Shown in pieces: positions 1-5,611 of a DNA stretch of 6,858 nt. The notes under the pieces were generated by a model. That model was not told where the DNA came from. It did not search any database and worked only from the letters and a program-made list of their open reading frames with translations. The position numbers were made by a program, and so were the translations under genes. The stretch is from Pseudomonadota bacterium (GTDB taxonomy: Bacteria > Pseudomonadota > Gammaproteobacteria > Burkholderiales > Burkholderiaceae_C). The DNA lies in contig JAEYRT010000171.1 of NCBI GenBank assembly GCA_023435325.1, positions 1 through 6,858 on the forward strand, given 5' to 3'. The number at the start of each line of letters is the position of its first letter. Position 1 is the first letter of the stretch.

Positions 1-136
1 CGTCATGCGAGACGCTGGCGCCAATGGCCAGGTCCTGGCAAAAGCCTTCGGGGAATTCCATGGTGAAAGTGCGCAGACCTTCCTGGTCGTGCAGCGCGGC
101 AATGCTTGCCACGGCTTGGATGATGCCGGTAAACAC
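1..136 (-). CDS. ribE: Riboflavin synthase, alpha chain, N-terminal 45 residues (gene runs off the left edge)
   Basis: This enzyme makes riboflavin and 5-amino-6-ribitylamino-uracil by dismutating two molecules of 6,7-dimethyl-8-ribityllumazine, the last step of vitamin B2 synthesis in the cytoplasm. The fragment begins with (V/M)FTGIIQAV, the conserved start of the family, and reaches AIGASVSHDG at residues 37-45, matching the GASVAHNG stretch of the first lumazine-binding barrel of E. coli RibC. The start is GTG at 136-134, because the MFTGI motif is the natural N-terminus and a GAAGG ribosome-binding sequence lies 9 bases upstream (146-150). The rest of the roughly 200-residue protein is outside the window. 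The gene lies downstream of the aminotransferase but is separated from it by a terminator, so it is probably transcribed on its own. I see no FMN riboswitch in the 110 bases before it and no convincing -35/-10 pair. The symbol could equally be ribC under E. coli naming. Confidence 0.9.
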   Translation of the reverse strand, partial: MFTGIIQAVASIAALHDQEGLRTFTMEFPEGFCQDLAIGASVSHD

Positions 137-245
137 GGGGTGAAGCCTTCAAAAGTCAATCAGAGATCACAAACAGCCCTGCGGCCAGTGAAGTGCAAGT
201 TTAGGGCCTGTTTCCAGCAAGCTTGCAGTTCGCAGGAAAGATGTG

Positions 246-270
246 AAAAAGGGCTGCCAGAAAGCAGCCC
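246..270 (-). terminator. Rho-independent terminator of the 2-aminoadipate operon
   Basis: On the minus strand a perfect 7-bp stem GGGCTGC / GCAGCCC with a 6-base loop (TTTCTG) is followed directly by TTTTTC. It starts 26 bases after the TAA stop of the aminotransferase. The plus-strand reading has no T-run after the stem, so it acts on minus-strand transcripts. It separates the aminotransferase from the riboflavin synthase gene. The rest of the gap (137-245) must hold the riboflavin synthase promoter, but nothing in it is a clear match. Confidence 0.88.
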
Positions 271-296
271 CGTTTGGTCATAAGCCGGAGGTGGTC

Positions 297-1568
297 TTAC
301 CAAGTGCTGCCCTGCACCGTGCTGCTAGGCAGTGCTTGCTGCACGGCTGCAGCCAGGCGCTGCAATGCCTGCGTGATCTTTGCAGTGTCGGGTGCCGCAT
401 AGGACATGCGCAAGGTATGCAGATCGGGTGTGGCGGGGTAGAAGGCCTTGCCGGGTACGTAGATCACCGATTGCGCCACGGCGGCATCAAACAGCTGCTG
501 CGGATCCAGCGCGTGGTGCAGCTCTGCCCAGACAAACATGCCTCCGGCAGGAACGGTACAGCGAATGGGAGTGCCGGGCAGGGCATGCAGGCCATCCACC
601 AGAGTCTGCATGCGGCGCTGGTATTCACGGCGGGCACGCTCCACCGTTGGGGCATAGCGGCCGCTTTGCAGGTAGCAGGCGGCAATGCCCTGTGCCAGTG
701 GGGAGGTGCACAAATCATTGGTCTGCTTGGCTACAGCACAGCGGCGCAGCATGGGGGCGTCGGCCAGCATCCAGCCCACGCGCAGCGCAGGCGCCACGGT
801 TTTGGACAGGCTGGAGAGGTAGATCACCGGGTTTTGACCCTGGGGCGCCCGGAAGTGCGCCAGTGCGCGCAAGGTGGGAGGCATGGGCAGGGGCTGCCCA
901 TCGGCACCATCAAAACGCAATTCGCCATAGGGGTCGTCTTCCACCAGCCAGAAACCGTATTGCAACGCCAGTTCAACCAACCGCGCACGGCGTTCAGCGC
1001 TGAGCAGCGTGCCGCGCGGATTGGAAAAGTTGGGGACGGTATACAGCAGCTTGGGCCGTTGCGCGGCGGGCAGCTCGGACAGTAGCGTGGCAAGTGCTTC
1101 GGTGTCCAGGCCTTGCGCATCCATGGGCACGCCCACGATCCGTGCCTGGGCCAGGCGCAAGGCCTGCAAGGTGGCGGGGTAGGCGGGGACCTCCACCAGT
1201 GCCGTGTCACCAGGACTGATGAGCACGCGCACCAGCAGGTCAAACGCTTGCTGTGAGCCGGTGGTCACCAGCACGTCGCCAGCTTGCGCAGACATGCCGC
1301 GGTCACAGGCTTGCTGCGCCAGGGCTTCGCGCAGCGCAGGTAGGCCTTCGGTGGCGCCATATTGCAGGGCCGACGCTCCTTGCAGCATGAACTGGCTGGC
1401 AGCCTGCGCCAGGCCTTGCGCATCGAACAGGCTGGGCGAAGGGTAGCCTCCAGCCAGGGAGATCATGCCGGGCCGAGCGAGATAGGGAAATAGCTCACGG
1501 ATGGGCGAGCCCGCAGGTTCGGTGAACAGCGGGGCAAAGCTGGCCAGAGGCGCAATCGAAGTGGTCAT
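297..1568 (-). CDS. PLP-dependent class I/II aminotransferase, probable 2-aminoadipate aminotransferase
   Basis: The 423-residue cytoplasmic protein is a fold-type I aminotransferase of the LysN / kynurenine-aminoadipate aminotransferase (KAT II-like) type. Visible landmarks are ISLAGGYPSPSLF (36-48), QYGATEGLPALR (69-80), GSQQAFD (104-110) that cradles the cofactor phosphate, VPNFSNPRG (178-186) with the ring-contacting Asn183, EDDPY (210-214) with the Asp211/Tyr214 DxxY pair, SSLSK (252-256) with Lys256 as Schiff-base lysine, Arg263 in ALRVGW, and Arg387 in LRMSYA for the substrate carboxylate. The MocR DNA-binding domain is absent. The start at 1568 is chosen because the conserved region begins soon after it. 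An open frame continues upstream to 1988 but lies inside the flavoprotein gene. There is no Shine-Dalgarno sequence; the leader is pyrimidine-rich. It is the last gene of the operon, 76 bases after the flavoprotein. Context points to L-2-aminoadipate + 2-oxoglutarate giving 2-oxoadipate + glutamate. Family membership is firm; the substrate is inferred, and an aromatic or branched-chain amino acid cannot be excluded. Confidence 0.88.
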   Translation of the reverse strand: MTTSIAPLASFAPLFTEPAGSPIRELFPYLARPGMISLAGGYPSPSLFDAQGLAQAASQFMLQGASALQYGATEGLPALREALAQQACDRGMSAQAGDVLVTTGSQQAFDLLVRVLISPGDTALVEVPAYPATLQALRLAQARIVGVPMDAQGLDTEALATLLSELPAAQRPKLLYTVPNFSNPRGTLLSAERRARLVELALQYGFWLVEDDPYGELRFDGADGQPLPMPPTLRALAHFRAPQGQNPVIYLSSLSKTVAPALRVGWMLADAPMLRRCAVAKQTNDLCTSPLAQGIAACYLQSGRYAPTVERARREYQRRMQTLVDGLHALPGTPIRCTVPAGGMFVWAELHHALDPQQLFDAAVAQSVIYVPGKAFYPATPDLHTLRMSYAAPDTAKITQALQRLAAAVQQALPSSTVQGSTW

Positions 1569-1607
1569 GGAAGCAGCGGTCAAACCAGAGAGGAAAGAGA
1601 GAGAGCG

Positions 1608-1630
1608 GGCAGGCGAGCGCACCGCCTGCC
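1608..1630 (-). other. Strong intercistronic hairpin followed by a CU-rich tract
   Basis: The 76-base gap between the flavoprotein stop (1645) and the aminotransferase start (1568) contains an 8-bp perfect GC-rich inverted repeat, GGCAGGCG / CGCCTGCC, with a 7-base loop. On the minus-strand transcript it is followed by CGCTCTCTCTCTTTCCTCTC, almost free of purines. There is no run of U, so it is not a standard terminator. It could be a partial attenuator, a stop for 3' degradation that stabilises the upstream message, or a processing site. The inverted repeat is seen directly; its function is inferred. Confidence 0.5.
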
Positions 1631-1644
1631 GGACGCATGCCGAA

Positions 1645-3078
1645 TCAGGCCGCGGTGGGTCCGAAATCCACCGTGCCGCACAGACGCTGTGGATCGGTGA
1701 GCTGACGCAGGCCCTGCGCCAGTGCCTGCACCGGGGCCGGTGTGTACTGGTGGTAATAGGCCATGTTGTGGGGGCCGATGCCGTGCTCGGCGCTGTAGCT
1801 GCCCGCAAAGTCCTGCACCACCATGGCGTAGATGCGGTCACGCAGCGCATGGACAACGGCAGGCTCGTACCCCTGAGAGGCATCGTCGCGCCAGATGACG
1901 TTGAAGTGCACGCCACCGTCCGCGATATGGCCAAAGTCCACCACATGCAGGAACGGAAAGTCCTGGGCGACCAGCGCGCGCGCTGCACGGCAAAACGCCA
2001 TGATGTGCGAGCGTGGCACGCTCACATCAAAGGCAATCGGTTTACCCAGGGCACGTGCGCCTTCGCTGATGCTGTGACGCAATTGCCAGAGCGCATGGCC
2101 ATTGCCGATCACGGCGTTGGAAATCGTCTGTTCGAACTGGTCCTGCAGAAACTGATTCAGTGCTTCCTGCAAGTCCAAACCGGTATAGGTCTTGCTGCTG
2201 GCGGCCTCCAGCTCGATCAGGAGGGCAAATTCCGGCGCAGGCTCGGGTGCGAACGGGTTGTGCAGATTGGGGACATGGTCGATGGCCGCCTGCATGGCGT
2301 GACCGCTCAGGCCTTCGAATGCACTGAGGTAGTCACCCAGGTCGCGTTCCAGTGCCTGCAGCAAATCCAGCACTGCGTCATCGGAGGTCGGCACGACCAG
2401 GGCAGTGGCCGACTGCTGCGGCTTGCGGTGCACTTCCAGCGTGGCGCGCGTAATGATGGCGCCCGCGCCGGAGGTGCCTACGAACAGCTGCTTGAGATCG
2501 GGGCCGGTATTGTCCTTGCGCAGCGCACGCCCCAGGTCCAGCAGCTCTCCCGCAGGCTGGAGCAGCACGGCTTGCAGCGCGAGCAGGTTGTGGCGCACAT
2601 CGCCATAACGGATCAAACGGGTGCCGCCCGTGTTGGCTGCCACCATGCCTCCCACCGAAGGGTTGGCTCCCAGATCGATGGGAAACCATAGGCCATGGGG
2701 CTCCAGGCGGTCATTGAGCTCCTGCAGGGTCATGCCTGCATCCACCGTCACACTGCGGTTGGCCGCATCGATCTCGCAGTATTGGCGCAGCCGGCTGGTG
2801 GACAACACGACCTGTGTCGCGCTGGCATCGGGGGTGCTGGCGCCGACCAGGCCTGTGTTCGCACCTTGCGGCACCACGGGCACGCCGTGACTGGTGCACC
2901 ACCGCACCACGGCCTGCACTTCCTGCGCACTGGCAGGGCGCACCACGCACAAGGCCTTGCCTTGCCCATAACGTGCGCCCTGTTCATAGCTGGCCATGTC
3001 GCTGCCTTGCAGCAAGCCTCGCGCGCCCACGATGGGCAGCAACGCGGCGGCGACAGCTTCGGCATTCCATTCACTCAT
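1645..3078 (-). CDS. FAD-linked oxidase of the GlcD/D2HGDH type, probable D-2-hydroxyglutarate dehydrogenase
   Basis: The 477-residue flavoprotein belongs to the vanillyl-alcohol-oxidase/D-2-hydroxyacid dehydrogenase group (FAD-binding type 4 N-domain plus FAD-oxidase C-domain). The FAD domain shows PQGANTGLVG (70-79), GGMVAANTGGTRLIRYGDVR (143-162) and FVGTSGAGAIIT (199-210). The C-domain shows GHIADGGVHFN (383-393) and SAEHGIG (429-435). His384, His391 and Glu431 match the divalent-metal ligands of human D2HGDH (H434, H441, E475) in order and spacing, and Arg334 in WQLRHSIS matches its substrate arginine. The lysine two residues before DVSVP in human D2HGDH is alanine here (Ala349). No signal peptide or membrane segment is visible. 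The ATG at 3078 overlaps the upstream TGA as ATGA, so translation is probably coupled to HglS. The expected reaction is D-2-hydroxyglutarate to 2-oxoglutarate, with electrons passed to an unidentified acceptor. D-lactate or glycolate dehydrogenase is the alternative on sequence alone; coupling to HglS favours hydroxyglutarate. Confidence 0.87.
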   Translation of the reverse strand: MSEWNAEAVAAALLPIVGARGLLQGSDMASYEQGARYGQGKALCVVRPASAQEVQAVVRWCTSHGVPVVPQGANTGLVGASTPDASATQVVLSTSRLRQYCEIDAANRSVTVDAGMTLQELNDRLEPHGLWFPIDLGANPSVGGMVAANTGGTRLIRYGDVRHNLLALQAVLLQPAGELLDLGRALRKDNTGPDLKQLFVGTSGAGAIITRATLEVHRKPQQSATALVVPTSDDAVLDLLQALERDLGDYLSAFEGLSGHAMQAAIDHVPNLHNPFAPEPAPEFALLIELEAASSKTYTGLDLQEALNQFLQDQFEQTISNAVIGNGHALWQLRHSISEGARALGKPIAFDVSVPRSHIMAFCRAARALVAQDFPFLHVVDFGHIADGGVHFNVIWRDDASQGYEPAVVHALRDRIYAMVVQDFAGSYSAEHGIGPHNMAYYHQYTPAPVQALAQGLRQLTDPQRLCGTVDFGPTAA

Positions 3079-4466
3079 GCGCTCACCTTGGCCAGCGCCG
3101 CGCGTACTTCCTCCAGCGAACGTGCCTGGGCCTGTGCATACAGCGCAATTTCATCATGCACGCGTGCACCCAGGGCTGCTTCGAACACTTGCTGGGCGGC
3201 ATTGGCCTGGTAGTGCTTTTGCTCGTCACCACCGAGGTTGGACTGGAAGATGCCTGCCGCACTCACGGGCAGAAAGTCTTCGTAGGTAATGGGCTCTGCA
3301 TGCACCACGCCTTGTGCAATCAGCGCTTCGATATCGGCTTGTGCGTCCGCTGCGGCCGCATTGCCGCACAGGCTGTAACGGTAGAAAGCCAGGCCCTGCT
3401 GGCGCAGTGCGTCATGGGTGTCGGGAAACTGCTGGAAGGCAGCCTGCAGACGCTGTTCGTAATCGCTGGAGGCACTGCCTGCATTGCCCATGCTGCGCAC
3501 CTGTGCCAAGAGTTCGTCATACAGTGCCCGGCCTTTGCGCGTCAGAGCAACGCCGCGCTGTTCGATCTCGCCAAAACGGGCCGTGTGCGCGCCCTGGGCG
3601 CTGTCCGTTGCATCGGTGAAGCGAATGGCTTCCTTGAGCGCCTTGAAGCTGGTCTGGCGCAGCAGGATGGGGCAATTGCGGCGGGGAGGACCTTCCACCA
3701 CGTCCTTGGCGTCCATGCCGCGCGCAGGCATGCCTGCCTGGGCCGCATCAATATCCAGGGTGCGTGGTGTCAGGTGGTTGATATGCGGACCCTTGAAGCA
3801 CACCACATCGGCAATCAGGCGGTGGGCTTTTTGCAGCGCGTCGTAGGTGGCAGCATCCACGGTGGCATCGCTGTGCCAGCGGAAGGTTTCCAGTGCTTCC
3901 TGCACAAAGCGTGTGGCATCGGCATCGCTCAGTCCGCCATCGCGTTCGGCTTGTTCGATCAGTGCCAGAGCCTGGGGGGTGAAGATATTGCGACGTGCCA
4001 GAATGGCGATGGCCTGCTCGCGCAGGGCGGGGTCGCTGATCAGTTCCAGACGCAACAACGAGGTAAACACGCGGAACGGGTTGGCCAGCAGCGCCTCATC
4101 ACTGACGGGGCGGAACGCCGTGGAATGCACCGGCACGCCTGCCACGGACAAGTCGTAATAGCCCACAGGCTCCATGCCCATGACGGCAAACAAACGGCGC
4201 AGGGTGACCAGTTCTTCGGGCGTACCCACGCGAATGGCCCCGTGGCGTTCAATGTCCAGACGGTGAATCTCGCCCGATTGTTCCAGTTGTGCACGCAGCG
4301 CGGGCTGGGCTTGCAGCGTCTGGGCATTCACATCGGCGACCAGTTCCACCAGGCTGCCGTATTGCGGTACTTCCTTGCGGTACATCTCCGACATGGCCCG
4401 GGAAAAGCGGGTGCGGATTTCATTGCTGGAAACAAAAGATGTGGCAGAGTGATGCGTGGTGCTCAT
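3075..4466 (-). CDS. hglS: 2-oxoadipate dioxygenase/decarboxylase (DUF1338, HglS/YdcJ family)
   Basis: HglS is a cytoplasmic Fe(II) oxygenase with a VOC-like fold that converts 2-oxoadipate + O2 to D-2-hydroxyglutarate + CO2 in bacterial lysine breakdown. The protein is 463 residues, the usual family length, and collinear with the Pseudomonas putida enzyme as I recall it, offset by about +5. The iron ligands and substrate arginine of that enzyme (H70, R74, H226, E294) correspond here to His75 and Arg79 in ERHGAIRVGTPEEL, His231 in GPHINHLTPRTLDID, and Glu300 in TARFGEIEQRG. Other hallmarks are GYYDLSVAGVPVHSTAFRPV (102-121), VVEGPPRRNCPILLRQTSFK (256-275) and YEDFLPVSAAGIFQSNLGG (395-413). 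The ATG at 4466 is preferred. An in-frame ATG at 4598 would add 44 residues unlike the family and run through the regulatory repeats. No Shine-Dalgarno is visible. It is the first gene of the operon, overlaps the flavoprotein by 4 bases, and diverges from the LysR gene. The family is near certain; the substrate follows from characterised homologues and context. Confidence 0.95.
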   Translation of the reverse strand: MSTTHHSATSFVSSNEIRTRFSRAMSEMYRKEVPQYGSLVELVADVNAQTLQAQPALRAQLEQSGEIHRLDIERHGAIRVGTPEELVTLRRLFAVMGMEPVGYYDLSVAGVPVHSTAFRPVSDEALLANPFRVFTSLLRLELISDPALREQAIAILARRNIFTPQALALIEQAERDGGLSDADATRFVQEALETFRWHSDATVDAATYDALQKAHRLIADVVCFKGPHINHLTPRTLDIDAAQAGMPARGMDAKDVVEGPPRRNCPILLRQTSFKALKEAIRFTDATDSAQGAHTARFGEIEQRGVALTRKGRALYDELLAQVRSMGNAGSASSDYEQRLQAAFQQFPDTHDALRQQGLAFYRYSLCGNAAAADAQADIEALIAQGVVHAEPITYEDFLPVSAAGIFQSNLGGDEQKHYQANAAQQVFEAALGARVHDEIALYAQAQARSLEEVRAALAKVSA

Positions 4467-4560
4467 GACTGGCAGGGCGTAAAAAGAAAGGGGATGAAAG
4501 CCGCCTGCACCGTGTGGTGTCCGGCGACATTTCCATGCGAAAGAGATGGTGCGGTGGATG

Positions 4561-4574
4561 TTGACTTTGGTCAA
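4561..4574. promoter_or_regulatory. Candidate LysR-type operator 1: TTGAC-N4-GTCAA
   Basis: Perfect 5-bp inverted repeat, TTGAC tttg GTCAA. Positions 4562 and 4574 form a T-N11-A pair, the geometry typical of LysR-type binding sites. It ends 19 bases before operator 2 starts, and both repeats contain a GTCA/TGAC core, so they could be two contacts for one tetramer. On the minus strand its TTGACC overlaps a possible -35 of hglS, a position where an activator or repressor could act. Confidence 0.5.
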
Positions 4575-4592
4575 ACGATAATCTGGTTCAGG

Positions 4593-4615
4593 GGTCATAC
4601 CTAAATGGAATGACC
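4593..4615. promoter_or_regulatory. Candidate LysR-type operator 2: GGTCAT-N11-ATGACC
   Basis: Perfect 6-bp inverted repeat with an 11-base spacer. The innermost T (4598) and A (4610) give an exact T-N11-A motif with dyad-symmetric flanks, the textbook layout of a LysR recognition site. It lies 25 bases before the regulator's start codon, where binding could also repress the regulator's own transcription. The symmetry is seen directly; use as an operator is inferred from the divergent LysR gene. Confidence 0.6.
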
Positions 4616-4640
4616 AGGCTTTTGTTCTTCATACCTTTTC

Positions 4641-5561
4641 ATGCAACTGTCACGCCGTTTTCTGCCTCCCATGTCCTTGCTGTGTGCTTTTGAAGCCTCG
4701 GCGCGTTTGCAAAGCTTCACTGCGGCGGCAGCAGAGCTGCATCTCACGCAAAGCGCGGTCAGCCGTCAGATTCGCGCCCTGGAGGAGCGTCTGGGAACCG
4801 AGCTGTTTGTGCGCGAACGCCAGACCGTGCGCCTGAGTCCTGCCGGTCAGGCGTATGCGCAGGAGATCCGTGCAGCTTTGCTGCGCATCTCCAATGCCAC
4901 CCTGGGTTTTCGTACCAACCCGCAAGGCGGCAGCCTGAATCTGGCCATCTTGCCCACCTTTGGCACACGCTGGCTGGCACCGCGCCTGCCCCAGTTTTTC
5001 AGTGCCCATCCCGGCATCACCATCAACCTGACCACGCGCCTGTCGCAGTTTGATTTTCAGCTTGAAGCTGTGGATGCAGGCATCCACTTTGGTTTGCCGC
5101 ATTGGCCAGGCGCAGAGCTGGAGTTCCTGATGAGTGAAACCGTGGTGCCTGCTTGTAGCCCAGCGGTTTATGCGCAGCACCAGTTTGCCCAGCCTCAGGA
5201 TCTGCTGCGTGCTCCGTTATTGCACCTGACCTCCCGGCCAGAGGCATGGCGTCGCTGGCTGGAGTTGCAAGGCTGCCAAGTGAGCGAAGCGGCGGGGATG
5301 CTGTTTGACCAGTTTGCCACCGCGGCGCAGGCGGCTACGGCAGGTGTGGGTGTGGCCTTGCTGCCCAAGTTCCTGATTGCGCGCGAGCTGGAAAACGGCG
5401 ATCTGGTGCGGGCTCTGCCAGAGCTGCCCGAGCTGGAAAGTGTAGAGCGCTATTACCTGGCGTGGCCCACCAGCCGTACGGCTTACCCACCGTTGCAAGC
5501 CTTTCGCAGTTGGCTCAAGACGGCGGCCCAGGAATTTACACAGCAGCACACAAAGGCATAA
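4641..5561 (+). CDS. LysR-type transcriptional regulator (GcvA/GcdR-like), probable regulator of the divergent operon
   Basis: The 306-residue protein is a full-length LysR-type regulator. The N-terminal winged helix-turn-helix spans about residues 9-67, with the recognition region FTAAAAELHLTQSAVSRQIR at 26-45, followed by RALEERLGTELFVRE. A linker helix runs to about 93, and the type 2 periplasmic-binding effector domain begins at GGSLNLAILPTFGTRWLAPRL (96-116). The QSAVSRQIRALEERLG pattern and the effector-domain opening are typical of the GcvA/AmpR/TrpI/GcdR branch. ATG 4641 fits the normal distance to the helix-turn-helix; Met11 (4671) is a less likely start. The leader is pyrimidine-rich without a Shine-Dalgarno. 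Its divergent position next to hglS and the T-N11-A repeats suggest it senses 2-aminoadipate, 2-oxoadipate or a related C5/C6 acid and controls the operon. To my recollection a LysR gene also neighbours hglS in P. putida. The effector is unknown. Confidence 0.93.
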   Translation: MQLSRRFLPPMSLLCAFEASARLQSFTAAAAELHLTQSAVSRQIRALEERLGTELFVRERQTVRLSPAGQAYAQEIRAALLRISNATLGFRTNPQGGSLNLAILPTFGTRWLAPRLPQFFSAHPGITINLTTRLSQFDFQLEAVDAGIHFGLPHWPGAELEFLMSETVVPACSPAVYAQHQFAQPQDLLRAPLLHLTSRPEAWRRWLELQGCQVSEAAGMLFDQFATAAQAATAGVGVALLPKFLIARELENGDLVRALPELPELESVERYYLAWPTSRTAYPPLQAFRSWLKTAAQEFTQQHTKA

Positions 5562-5587
5562 AAAAAGAGCTGCTTGCGCAGCTCTTG
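5560..5587 (-). terminator. Rho-independent terminator between the convergent Bug and LysR genes
   Basis: A perfect 9-bp inverted repeat AAGAGCTGC / GCAGCTCTT with a 4-base loop lies between the two convergent genes. Read on the minus strand the stem runs into a stretch of T (complement of the A-run 5560-5566), making a strong terminator for the Bug receptor gene, whose stop codon is 25 bases away. Its A-run begins at the last two bases of the regulator's TAA stop. On the plus strand the tail is only CTTG, so it would terminate the regulator transcript less well, though the same hairpin may serve both. Confidence 0.85.
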
Positions 5588-5611
5588 TCAGCCTGGGGGC
5601 AGACGGGACGC

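Larger units (their letters stand above)
4467..4640. promoter_or_regulatory. Divergent promoter region between hglS and the LysR-type regulator gene
   Basis: This 174-base intergenic stretch must carry the promoters for both directions. It has two inverted repeats suited to a LysR-type regulator (4561-4574 and 4593-4615, listed separately). A GATAAT at 4577-4582 resembles a plus-strand -10, but has no -35 at proper spacing. On the minus strand TTGACC (4574-4569) could be a -35 for hglS, with only a poor -10 17 bases on. Exact promoters are therefore not assigned. The hglS-proximal part (4467-4500) is a pyrimidine-rich leader on the minus strand without a Shine-Dalgarno. Confidence 0.6.

Noticed and set aside
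137..245. FMN riboswitch upstream of riboflavin synthase
   Set aside because: I looked for the conserved AGGG(A/T)CTTCGGGGCAGGG-type element and do not see it; the gap is also too short once the terminator is taken off.
243..1085. Plus-strand open frame of 280 codons
   Set aside because: Antisense to the aminotransferase gene, which has all its catalytic motifs on the other strand; it also begins inside the operon terminator.
1569..1988. N-terminal extension of the aminotransferase to an upstream ATG at 1988
   Set aside because: The extra 140 residues would lie within the flavoprotein gene in another frame and have no family resemblance; the conserved aminotransferase fold starts just after 1568.
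1501..2691. Plus-strand open frame of 396 codons
   Set aside because: Antisense to the flavoprotein gene and the operon gap; low-complexity composition and no recognisable motif.
1645..3078. Naming the flavoprotein GlcD or D-lactate dehydrogenase
   Set aside because: The motifs fit the whole superfamily, but overlap with hglS and the D2HGDH-like metal and arginine residues make hydroxyglutarate the more likely substrate; kept only as an alternative.
4577..4582. GATAAT as the -10 box of the regulator gene
   Set aside because: No acceptable -35 hexamer lies 15-19 bases upstream; TTGACT at 4561 is only 10 bases away. Not called as a promoter.
4467..4598. Longer hglS beginning at ATG 4598 (507 residues)
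   Set aside because: The 44-residue extension has no counterpart in the family, lacks a usable ribosome-binding site and would translate across the inverted repeats of the promoter region.
2814..4604. Very long plus-strand open frame (596 codons) opposite the flavoprotein and hglS genes
   Set aside because: It is an antisense shadow of two strongly conserved minus-strand genes in GC-rich DNA. Its translation is rich in Cys, His and Arg and resembles no family.
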